Positions 31,911-38,181 of a DNA stretch of 39,072 nt are shown in pieces. The notes under the pieces were generated by a model. That model saw only the letters and a list, made by a program, of their open reading frames with translations, was not told where the DNA came from and searched no databases. Origin of the DNA: JAIOTH01 sp964639335 (GTDB lineage: Bacteria; Patescibacteriota; Patescibacteriia; UBA1558; S5-K13); assembly GCA_964639335.1 (NCBI GenBank), contig CAZXCJ010000006.1:1-39072 (forward strand). The letters are read 5' to 3'. The position numbers and the translations under genes are program-made. Position 1 is the first letter of the stretch. Each line of letters starts with the position of its first letter.

Positions 31911-32140
31911 ATATTAATTCAGGAGGATTTTTGAACATTTTTATAATATGCATCCTCGGGCATATATTCTTATCTTCTTCCGAGTAAAACCACTTTTTTA
32001 TATTAATTGATTTTAAGTAAATAAGCTGAAGGGGGCTTATGCTAATTTTCCGTATCTTTTATACTTATAATCTATTATTATGTATTGAAAAAAAAGAGCC
32101 GAATAGAAAATCCCTTTTGCATCTGGAGCGGTTTTTATTT
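31911..32140 (+). ncRNA. Candidate RNA B, sharing its leader with RNA A
   Basis: A promoter-like pair CTGACC (31878) and TACAAT (31901-31906), 17 nt apart, precedes ATTAATTCAGGAGGA, which matches RNA A apart from one inserted base. A TTG start 4 nt after AGGAGG opens an 18-codon ORF (31931-31987, MNIFIICILGHIFLSSSE). CTCGG...CCGAG can fold across it. The 3' end is uncertain; a weak stem with TTTTTATTT near 32094-32140 may end it. No known RNA family recognised. Confidence 0.4.
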
Positions 32141-32180
32141 GAATTCGATTAGAAATTGTGTCTATCGTTTCTCTTATTCC

Positions 32181-32209
32181 TTGATAAATGACCCCGGAAG
32201 AAATATAAA
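32181..32209 (+). promoter_or_regulatory. Promoter of the attenuator-like unit
   Basis: TTGATA (32181-32186), 17-nt spacer, TATAAA (32204-32209). Confidence 0.7.
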
Positions 32210-32254
32210 TTCTTCCTAATGTATTAACGTGGTAGGTTACGAAAGGAGCTTATC

Positions 32255-32290
32255 ATGAAACGATTATCAACTTGGAGTCTTCTATTATAA
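32255..32290 (+). CDS. Eleven-codon leader-type ORF
   Basis: MKRLSTWSLLL followed by TAA, with an excellent Shine-Dalgarno (GAAAGGAG, 6 nt before ATG) and a promoter 45 nt upstream. The last codons (ACT TGG AGT CTT CTA TTA) form one arm of a 12-bp hairpin with 32311-32325, which competes with the terminator that follows. Too short for a usual protein; it behaves like the leader peptide of an attenuator, or it encodes a micro-protein. Confidence 0.55.
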   Translation: MKRLSTWSLLL

Positions 32291-32367
32291 CCCATGCCCC
32301 TGAGGGAAAAAATAGAAGTATCTCCGCCGTATACCCCGTCTTCTGTTATAGGCGGAGTTCTTTATTT
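32274..32367 (+). terminator. Terminator with a competing upstream hairpin
   Basis: CTCCGCC (32322-32328) pairs with GGCGGAG (32351-32357) and is followed by TTCTTTATTT. GGAG plus CTTCTATT (32274-32286) can instead pair with AATAGAAG plus CTCC (32311-32325), taking four bases of the terminator stem. Confidence 0.7.
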
Positions 32368-32387
32368 AACAAAAAAATTATAAACCT

Positions 32388-32415
32388 ATTACTAGTTACA
32401 GATTACAAATTATCC
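32388..32415. repeat. Heptamer tract (4 units)
   Basis: ATTACTA, GTTACAG, ATTACAA, ATTATCC. Closely similar to 32520-32540. Confidence 0.65.
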
Positions 32416-32456
32416 CACCTCTATCTATAATATAATTGTTACCTGCCTTCGCCGTA

Positions 32457-32517
32457 GTCCCCCACTTTTTTAGAAAAGTGGGTGGACGCGGGCGGGCGGG
32501 ATCCCGCTTCGCGGGAC
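32457..32517. repeat. GC-rich palindrome block
   Basis: CCCACTTTT/AAAAGTGGG (32461-32482) and TCCCGC-ttc-GCGGGA (32502-32516). The second hairpin matches one at 36089-36103. Confidence 0.7.
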
Positions 32518-32519
32518 AA

Positions 32520-32540
32520 GTTACAAATTACAGATTACTA
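32520..32540. repeat. Heptamer tract (3 units)
   Basis: GTTACAA, ATTACAG, ATTACTA. With 32388-32415 it brackets the GC-rich block. Confidence 0.65.
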
Positions 32541-32546
32541 ACCCAT

Positions 32547-32573
32547 TTGGCAAAAATCTCTAAAAGTTATAAA
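32547..32573 (+). promoter_or_regulatory. Promoter of the 32639-32848 gene
   Basis: TTGGCA (32547-32552), 15-nt spacer, TATAAA (32568-32573). Confidence 0.45.
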
Positions 32574-32638
32574 ATAACTACAGAGGGGTCTAAAATCTTT
32601 TCTTAAAAAATAAACGGATGAAATATCCCTAGAAGAAG

Positions 32639-32848
32639 ATGGCCGCTCAGAGAGGAGGAAGCGCAGAAATAATTTATATCTGCCCATGTTGTCAAAAAAG
32701 TATAACCGTCTATGTTCCTACTGACAAAAAAATCGAGGATACAATTCGACAACGACTTTGCAAAAAATGTGATGGACCTATTCGTTTCGGACGGTTAGCT
32801 GACATTTTTCTCTCTCAAAAAGGATCTTTGGCTAGCAAACGTGCCTAA
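32639..32848 (+). CDS. Small zinc-ribbon protein, hypothetical
   Basis: 69 residues with CPCC (15-18) and CKKC (41-44), a zinc ribbon, and a basic C-terminus. The ATG at 32639 has only a weak AGAAG ahead of it. A strong AGAGGAGGA lies inside the frame (32651-32659) with no ATG, GTG or TTG at a fitting distance; in-frame ATA (32669) and ATT (32672) are the only codons there. Own terminator downstream. I do not recognise the family. Confidence 0.6.
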   Translation: MAAQRGGSAEIIYICPCCQKSITVYVPTDKKIEDTIRQRLCKKCDGPIRFGRLADIFLSQKGSLASKRA

Positions 32849-32862
32849 ATCCTTTTCCTCTG

Positions 32863-32903
32863 CCCCCAGCGCATCAGAGCTCTGGGGGTTTATCTTATTT
32901 TTT
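32863..32903 (+). terminator. Terminator of the 32639-32848 gene
   Basis: CCCCCAG (32863-32869) pairs with CTGGGGG (32882-32888), then TTTATCTTATTTTTT. Confidence 0.88.
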
Positions 32904-32936
32904 GGTATAATAAAATTATAAATAAATAACCATTGC

Positions 32937-32957
32937 CTACTTACTACTAACTAATCC
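32937..32957. repeat. Heptamer tract (3 units)
   Basis: CTACTTA, CTACTAA, CTAATCC, ending 2 nt before the ATG at 32960. Confidence 0.6.
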
Positions 32958-32959
32958 TT

Positions 32960-33184
32960 ATGAAACAATACAATCTAATACAATTAAGAAAAGAATTATT
33001 CCACATTGACTCTCTAACCGACAAAGAAAGAAATATAGTTTTTAATGAATTAAAAAAATATTCCGGTGGGGGCGGAATATCTTATCTGGAGCTTTATAAT
33101 ATCATTATGAAACTTCGCCGTGAATACAAAATTTCAAAAATTGATGAAAAATATTTAAAAAAACTTTTAGTGCATTTAAAATAA
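32960..33184 (+). CDS. Small hypothetical protein
   Basis: A 74-residue charged, helical protein (LTDKERNIVFNELKKYSGGGG, then a second helical half KLRREYKISKIDEKYLKKLL). The loop SGGGG separates two helical parts. No Cys, no membrane segment. A TATAAT-like box lies near 32905, just after the previous terminator. It ends 1 nt from the convergent gene at 33186. I do not recognise it. Confidence 0.5.
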   Translation: MKQYNLIQLRKELFHIDSLTDKERNIVFNELKKYSGGGGISYLELYNIIMKLRREYKISKIDEKYLKKLLVHLK

Positions 33185-33185
33185 A

Positions 33186-33527
33186 TTAGCGATCTTCCAA
33201 ATACTTATCTCCAACTTTACATAAATTTCTACCCTTTGTTCCAAAATCAGAATTTTCAATTAAAACATCTAAAAATCCGAATAATTCTCTTATTTCACGT
33301 GCTCCCAATTTATCTCTCAATATATCTAATGATCCTTCTTTATCTAGTTTAAAAATCAAAACTAGTTTTTTTTGCCTTTCTAAGCCATAGCTATTAAATG
33401 TTTCTTGATCTTTTTCATTTTTAATTTCTGAATACAGCTTTCGAATATCTTCTTCTTTAATTTCTGCTAACATTTCTTTTAAACCCATTAACTCGTAATT
33501 TTTTTCTTCTGGAAGTTTTTCATTCAT
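33186..33527 (-). CDS. Small hypothetical protein
   Basis: A 113-residue acidic, helical protein (GLKEMLAEIKEEDIRKLYSEI, then IFKLDKEGSLDILRDKLGAREIRELFGFLDVLI). No signal peptide. One Cys only. Convergent with 32960-33184 with one base between stops. Upstream, 80 nt separate it from the hydrolase gene in the same orientation. Family not recognised. Confidence 0.5.
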   Translation of the reverse strand: MNEKLPEEKNYELMGLKEMLAEIKEEDIRKLYSEIKNEKDQETFNSYGLERQKKLVLIFKLDKEGSLDILRDKLGAREIRELFGFLDVLIENSDFGTKGRNLCKVGDKYLEDR

Positions 33528-33607
33528 AATTCTTTTATTATTAATTAATTTTCTAAATAGATCTATTCTTAAACTTAATAAAAATAAATAATTTGGTCAA
33601 TAAATAA

Positions 33608-34204
33608 TTAATCCTCCAGAACTTTTTCTAACAATTTTGGAAATTCTTCTGTTCCCATGTCCTCGAAACAATAATGGCCATGATTATCTAAACTAATAAT
33701 CTCCCCTCCTAAAACTTTATGAAAAATTTTTAAACTCTTTTTACCCAAATCTCTTTCGTTATTAGAAGTAAACATTATTATCTTATTAACTCTATCTTTA
33801 ATACTTCCATCAACTTTAAAATCATAAAAGACTTTTCTAATTTTACGAATATCCTCTGACCATTCTCTTTTTTGCTTTACTTTCCAAGGAGCTACTAAAA
33901 TTAATTTGGAAATTACCTTTTTAGTTTCACCAAGCCAACGGACTAAAAAAGCACAACCACAACTATGACCAACTAGAACCGTATTTTCATTAACAGCGTA
34001 TTTTTCAAATTCCTTCTTAAATTTCTCATAATCCGGCTGCCAAGGTGAAGGCATCAAAGGAGTTTCAGTCCTAATACCATTATTCTCTAATTCTTTTTTA
34101 AGCCACGGCATCCAATGCTTGTCATATGTCCTGGTTTTCTCGTCCATTGCTTTTTCAGCATTCGAAGGACATCCATGGATTATAATACAATTTTTGTTAT
34201 TCAT
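33608..34204 (-). CDS. Alpha/beta hydrolase, RBBP9/YdeN type
   Basis: A 198-residue hydrolase. IIIHGCPSNAEKAMD opens the fold, nucleophile Ser81 lies in GHSCG, and the C-terminal His is in DNHGHYCFED. Length, the HG opening and the loose Ser/Asp/His order fit the DUF1057-like serine hydrolases (RBBP9/YdeN). Substrate unknown. Nine nt after the DUF523 gene, so probably the second gene of a two-gene transcript. Confidence 0.8.
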   Translation of the reverse strand: MNNKNCIIIHGCPSNAEKAMDEKTRTYDKHWMPWLKKELENNGIRTETPLMPSPWQPDYEKFKKEFEKYAVNENTVLVGHSCGCAFLVRWLGETKKVISKLILVAPWKVKQKREWSEDIRKIRKVFYDFKVDGSIKDRVNKIIMFTSNNERDLGKKSLKIFHKVLGGEIISLDNHGHYCFEDMGTEEFPKLLEKVLED

Positions 34205-34213
34205 AAATGTTTA

Positions 34214-34630
34214 TTAATAAATATCTTTTTCCGTAGATACCTTTATGCCATTTTCTTTCAAAAGTTTTACAAAAACCCCATCACCCTTAATCAATTTTCC
34301 TGAAAAACTACCATCATAAACCAATCCCAAACCACAAGAAGGTGATTTAGATTTTAAAATAGCCTCCTTACAATTACTAAGATTAGCTACTCTTAAGGCT
34401 TCTTTTGCTCCTTTTTCAAATTTATCTGTAACATCTTGACCTTCTTTTGAAAAAACTTTATTACCTTTTTGTTCAGACGGAATTCTAGGTGTACTTAAAC
34501 CACCCAATTGTTCTGGGCAAACAGGAATAGCCTTCCCTCGCTTAACTAAATTGATAACTTTCTGACAAGGTTTGGCCTCTCCATCCCACATACATTTTAT
34601 TCCTGCCAAGTAGGCACTTACAATTTTCAT
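34214..34630 (-). CDS. DUF523 (TudS/YbbK-like) protein
   Basis: 138 residues with the DUF523 signature: SAYLAGIKCMWDG (Cys13), PVCPEQLGGLSTPR (Cys38) and KSKSPSCGLG (Cys99). Known: the family includes TudS, a [4Fe-4S] thiouracil desulphurase that uses three Cys. In most members the first motif reads SACLxGxxCRYDG; here the first Cys is Tyr but the second remains, so three Cys are kept. Inferred: a cluster-bound desulphurase. Co-directional with the hydrolase. Confidence 0.85.
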   Translation of the reverse strand: MKIVSAYLAGIKCMWDGEAKPCQKVINLVKRGKAIPVCPEQLGGLSTPRIPSEQKGNKVFSKEGQDVTDKFEKGAKEALRVANLSNCKEAILKSKSPSCGLGLVYDGSFSGKLIKGDGVFVKLLKENGIKVSTEKDIY

Positions 34631-34681
34631 AATTTTATAATCTATTTAATTATAAATTGGCGAATAAGACAATCCAATGTT

Positions 34682-35230
34682 TTATTTAAAGGCTTTGTTA
34701 TTTCTGTTAAATATAGCAAATAGACTAATCTTATCTTCTCCCCATAACAAATCTTTGCCTTGTAAGAATATTTTATTTATAAGAGTTTCGTTCTTCGCTT
34801 CCTTACTAACATTGATTTTATCTCTAAAGTATTTATACGTATAATCGACAATATAAAGATCTTTTAAAAACCCCCGAATTTCTCCAACTTTCTTTAAGTC
34901 TTCTAAATATCTAACCTGATAAGTTTTATAAATAGTATCTAATATGCTTTCGCAATTATCAAAATCGAAATCGAGAGTTAATTTCTCGATACACAATTTT
35001 ATAATTCTAGAAATATTATAACTTTCATTCCCACGCCAATCCCTAATCTCCTTAATAATATCAAAACGATTGATGCTTTTTAAATATAGTTTGATCGTAT
35101 TATCTAATAATTGATTAGCAATCTCCCCACCGACTGTAAAAAACCAATTAAAAAATAGTGATCTAACTGATAGATATTTAAAATCATTCAAATTTAATTC
35201 GCAGATTATATTACTTTCTCTTTTATTCAT
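34682..35230 (-). CDS. Hypothetical protein, possible HEPN-like
   Basis: A 182-residue helical protein with aromatic-rich helices (RSLFFNWFFTVGGEIANQLL, DTIYKTYQVRYLEDL). The all-helical layout is compatible with HEPN-type folds, but the R-x4-6-H catalytic motif is not seen. No close family is recognised. It lies 51 nt upstream of the DUF523 gene in the same orientation. Confidence 0.45.
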   Translation of the reverse strand: MNKRESNIICELNLNDFKYLSVRSLFFNWFFTVGGEIANQLLDNTIKLYLKSINRFDIIKEIRDWRGNESYNISRIIKLCIEKLTLDFDFDNCESILDTIYKTYQVRYLEDLKKVGEIRGFLKDLYIVDYTYKYFRDKINVSKEAKNETLINKIFLQGKDLLWGEDKISLFAIFNRNNKAFK

Positions 35231-35319
35231 CTTTTATAACCTTGAAATTTAATTAAACCCTCTTCACTTAGATCGTTACTGGTTCGTGGCTAATCGAATC
35301 TGCACGATAAAAAATTGTC

Positions 35320-35365
35320 TTAGCGGTGGGAGAAGCCCCGTCATCCGACGGGATAAAGATTCTCA
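35320..35365 (-). terminator. Possible terminator of the GIY-YIG gene
   Basis: Minus strand GTGAGAA...CCCGTC-gga-GACGGG...TTCTCCCAC, an extended hairpin, with TTTTTT some 12 nt further on. Distance to the T-run makes it uncertain. Confidence 0.4.
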
Positions 35366-35384
35366 CTCTTCAGAAACTACGCAA

Positions 35385-35618
35385 CTATATAAAATGCTTT
35401 TTTATAAAAGCCCTTCCCGAACCAGATTTAAAATATTTTTCTAATTCAAAGGCCCTGTATTTATCTTTAATTGCAATATAAAAATCCAATTTTATTGGCA
35501 AACGATCTTTAGTGGCAGATATATATCCCTTTTTATGTCTATTTAATCTATCTTTCAAATTATTTGTACAACCAAGATAATATCCATCCTTACATTTTAA
35601 ACTATAAATATAATACAT
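35385..35618 (-). CDS. Small GIY-YIG nuclease-domain protein
   Basis: A 77-residue stand-alone GIY-YIG domain: YYIYSLKCKDGYYLGCTNNL (the GIY-YIG pair as Y-I-Y and Y-L-G), DRLNRHKKG (catalytic Arg and the following His) and the terminal ELEKYFKSGSGRAFIKKHF. Known: small members are of unclear function, related to UvrC and homing endonucleases. It lies beside tRNA-Ser, with a broken relative on the other side. Confidence 0.85.
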   Translation of the reverse strand: MYYIYSLKCKDGYYLGCTNNLKDRLNRHKKGYISATKDRLPIKLDFYIAIKDKYRAFELEKYFKSGSGRAFIKKHFI

Positions 35619-35716
35619 ATTCTAAACTTATAAATATTATATAACTTAATTTGATGCCCGCTTTCGCTCATCTCTGGCGGACTTCGTCACGCCATAGCCG
35701 AGCTTCAGCGAGGCGA

Positions 35717-35804
35717 TGGCGGAGAAGGCAGGATTCGAACCTGCGAGAGCTTTCACTCCACTGCTTTTCGAAAGCAGCGCTTTAAACCACTCAGCCACTT
35801 CTCC
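35717..35804 (-). tRNA. tRNA-Ser (CGA)
   Basis: A class II tRNA. Acceptor GGAGAAG/CTTCTCC, anticodon loop TTCGAAA between CTGCT and AGCAG (anticodon CGA), long variable arm, T-arm GCAGGTTCGAATCCTGC. CCA is encoded (35717-35719). A plus-strand ORF across it is an artefact. Confidence 0.97.
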
Positions 35805-35819
35805 AAAAAAATTAAAAAA

Positions 35820-36055
35820 TCAATTATCCCATAAACCTAAGAACTTTTTAAATTTTATTCCACTCTTATACTTTTTTATTTCCAATTCTCTTCTGCAGGC
35901 CTCTGATCTAGTTTTATAATTTTCCATGGAATATAATTCCTTGTAGATTTAACTTGGCCTAAATTATGCCTCTTAATTTTATTTTCTATATTACTAGTTT
36001 GACCAATATAGTATCGATGATTCTTAATGCTTTGTATTATATAAACTGTATACAT
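35820..36055 (-). pseudogene. Frameshifted GIY-YIG gene
   Basis: From ATG at 36055 the frame reads MYTVYIIQSIKNHRYYIGQT and onward to RNYIPWK, then shifts. The usual continuation ENYKTRSEACRRELEIKKYK, with KSG and a stop at 35820, is in another frame. About 10-15 bases appear to be missing between PWK and ENYK. All other family landmarks are present, so this is a recent break, unless it is a sequencing error. Confidence 0.8.
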
Positions 36056-36073
36056 ACAGGCTCATTAAACCAC

Positions 36074-36103
36074 CCCCGCAAAGCGGGGTCCCGCTACGCG
36101 GGA
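36074..36103. repeat. Double GC-rich palindrome
   Basis: CCCCGC-aaa-GCGGGG then TCCCGC-tac-GCGGGA. The same double structure with a few changes occurs at 38864-38892 inside a coding region, and its second half at 32502-32516. Confidence 0.8.
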
Positions 36104-36137
36104 TCTGCGACCTCTCCACTAAATTTCATTCTAAACT

Positions 36138-36166
36138 AAAAAATAATGCCTCGCAAGCATTATTTT
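36138..36166. terminator. Bidirectional terminator
   Basis: AAATAATGC-ctcgcaa-GCATTATTT with A- and T-runs on both sides. Ends the 36228-38081 gene and may block entry into the GIY-YIG remnant. Confidence 0.75.
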
Positions 36167-36227
36167 AAAATTTAATAATAAAATAAGCTTTAAATTAGTT
36201 CTAGTTTTGAAATAAATATTTATAATC

Positions 36228-38081
36228 TTATTTAACAATCTTGGTCGTAAAATGCTTAGTTAAATCCTTATCTATATATATTTCTTTAAAATAAGGTCCC
36301 CATTCTAATTGATAATATTGATCATAACTATAAATATTATTAGGGGCTTTAATTTTGAATCTAAAAGTATAAACTCTACCGGGCTCAACATCACGTTTTA
36401 CTTTTTCTACAGCCATGCCAGATATCCAGCTGGAGTGACGAAAATAACTGGAAGAAAAAGGATTAATATTACTATAACTTCTTAAAACCAAATTTTCATC
36501 CCAAATTTCTGAACCAACATTTTTAACTTTAATAGAAATATATTTTTCTGAACCAGCTTGCATTTCTTCTGGAACACTCTCATATATTAATTCCGCAGCA
36601 TATTTGACAGTCATATTAGTAGTAAATTTCTCGTCACCAGTAGGAAATTTATTATACTTCCAAGAATTTATTTTTTTCCAAACACTTAAGTCATATTCAT
36701 GCTTCCCCACTTCATTAACTTTACTATAGAAAGTAAAACTGGCTGTCTCACCCGGTAAAACTCGCCATTGATTCATTTGAGCATAATGCTCAATTCCTGA
36801 AGAAATCCATTTTAAATATACATCATATTGATACCAAGACATTGTGCCTACATTTTGATATTCAACACTAATGGCATTGGTTTCATTAGTCTCTAGGGCG
36901 CTAGGAATTCCTTTTTTTAACTGGGCATCATAACGAAAAGTTCGATTTAAATCAAATCTAATATCACTATCTGCAAACCAACCATAGCCATCTAAAACTA
37001 AAATATATTCTCCACTCTTATATTTTTCATAATCTGACTTTATAGGTATTGTTAATCTTAAAACCTCTCCCGGTGTTACTGATTTTCTTTGTGAATAAAC
37101 AATAATGTCATTTTTCATTGATTCTTCTAAAGTAAATGAGCTTGTCTTTGAAAGTATTGGAATCTGTGATTTATATTTACTATCTATTAAATATAAACTT
37201 TTTTCGTCTTCATTATTCCATGTTCTAATGCCCATATTTAAATATTCTACCCAGAGAGCCGTATCCTGCCCTTCAAAAACATTTAATTCTTCCTCGCTGC
37301 TACCAATAATCTGCAACATATAGTCCGTAGAAATCGTTGCTCCCTTATCTCTAGTAGCAGAAGTTGGGTCGCCAAAATATCTTTGCCAAACCCGCCAAAA
37401 AGTATAATTGCCTCTAATATGTGGTGTATAAGTATATAAATTGGCTGTGGGTTGATTGCTGGGCTTTATTAATTGTCCGTCTATAGAATAGGTTTGGCCA
37501 GATTTTTTAATATACTGATAAATAGAGGCATGGTCTGAATAAAATCTCATGGCTCCGGCAACATTGTCCACCTGTTTTCCAAAGCCCTTATATTTTGCCA
37601 CATTAGGATCATCTAAACGACATCCGTCACAAACCGCATAACCACAGGCCCAGTCCAATCTTTTATCTGGAGGAGTTCCTTCCCATTGAATCAATCCCTG
37701 TTCTTTTTGCAACATCACTAAAATATGTCTAGGGTTTACTTTATATCTTTGAGCTGCAGAATAAATTATTGCTGAGGCCCCCATCCTAGTCATAATTTGA
37801 CAATTACTCTGGTCAGAGCCTGTCTTAGTATCACAATTAATCGGCCAGCCATTAGTATAATAATTGGCTAAATAAGATTTTTTTTCCACTAAAAAACTTT
37901 GGATTTCTGCCTGGCTCATGGAATTATAATCAAACATCTGAAATTGAGAAATAATATAGTTCTGATCAAAATCCGGGTCATATTCCTGGGCTTGAACATT
38001 AAAAACAAAACCAAAAAAATTAGTAAATAAAAAGGCTAGGATTAAAAAAATAATTTTTGCTCTGGCAGAAAAGGTTAACAT
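36228..38081 (-). CDS. Exported lysozyme-like surface protein with Ig-like domains
   Basis: A 617-residue protein. A signal peptide (about 1-31, ending VQAQ) is followed by a lysozyme-like domain (about 65-240) with RYKVNPRHILVMLQKEQGLI (Glu of QKEQ as likely catalytic residue), WACGYAVCDGC and GKQVDNVAGAMRFYSDH. Known: related domains in Actinobacteria and Patescibacteria are seen as transglycosylase or endopeptidase partners. Three Ig/NEW3-like domains fill 245-617 (EYLNMGIRTWNNED, EYQNVGTMSWYQYD, KVKNVGSEIWDENL). Inferred: a cell-wall-active or adhesive surface protein. Confidence 0.72.
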   Translation of the reverse strand: MLTFSARAKIIFLILAFLFTNFFGFVFNVQAQEYDPDFDQNYIISQFQMFDYNSMSQAEIQSFLVEKKSYLANYYTNGWPINCDTKTGSDQSNCQIMTRMGASAIIYSAAQRYKVNPRHILVMLQKEQGLIQWEGTPPDKRLDWACGYAVCDGCRLDDPNVAKYKGFGKQVDNVAGAMRFYSDHASIYQYIKKSGQTYSIDGQLIKPSNQPTANLYTYTPHIRGNYTFWRVWQRYFGDPTSATRDKGATISTDYMLQIIGSSEEELNVFEGQDTALWVEYLNMGIRTWNNEDEKSLYLIDSKYKSQIPILSKTSSFTLEESMKNDIIVYSQRKSVTPGEVLRLTIPIKSDYEKYKSGEYILVLDGYGWFADSDIRFDLNRTFRYDAQLKKGIPSALETNETNAISVEYQNVGTMSWYQYDVYLKWISSGIEHYAQMNQWRVLPGETASFTFYSKVNEVGKHEYDLSVWKKINSWKYNKFPTGDEKFTTNMTVKYAAELIYESVPEEMQAGSEKYISIKVKNVGSEIWDENLVLRSYSNINPFSSSYFRHSSWISGMAVEKVKRDVEPGRVYTFRFKIKAPNNIYSYDQYYQLEWGPYFKEIYIDKDLTKHFTTKIVK

Positions 38082-38139
38082 AAAATATGAGATTTATATT
38101 TTCTCTTGTCTTTATTATAACATAATAAATTTCAGAAAT

Positions 38140-38163
38140 AAAAAAAGCCGTTTTAAAACGCCT
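38140..38163 (-). terminator. Terminator of the right-end ligase gene
   Basis: Minus strand GGCGTTTTAAAACGGC followed by TTTTTTTATTT. Confidence 0.75.
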
Positions 38164-38181
38164 ACTTACAAATATTTTTAT

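Larger units (their letters stand above)
31789..32638. other. 850-bp spacer with RNA-like elements
   Basis: No convincing protein gene over 850 bp. It holds a heptamer tract (31833), candidate RNA B (31911), an attenuator-like unit with promoter, 11-codon ORF and terminator (32181-32367), two further heptamer tracts and a GC-rich palindrome block (32457-32517). The promoter of the next gene lies near 32547. Confidence 0.6.

Noticed and set aside
28602..32367. tmRNA, RNase P RNA, SRP RNA or 6S RNA in the two long spacers
   Set aside because: No tRNA-like ends with a T-arm, no GAGGAAAGTCC-type core, no SRP GGAAGCAG-type loop and no long 6S-like bulged hairpin were seen.
7551..32957. CRISPR arrays
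   Set aside because: Heptamer tracts are far too short in period and no direct repeats of 23-47 bp with regular spacers, nor any cas gene, were found.
35716..35919. Plus-strand ORF starting MAEKAGFEPA
   Set aside because: It is the antisense of tRNA-Ser, a well-known kind of false ORF.
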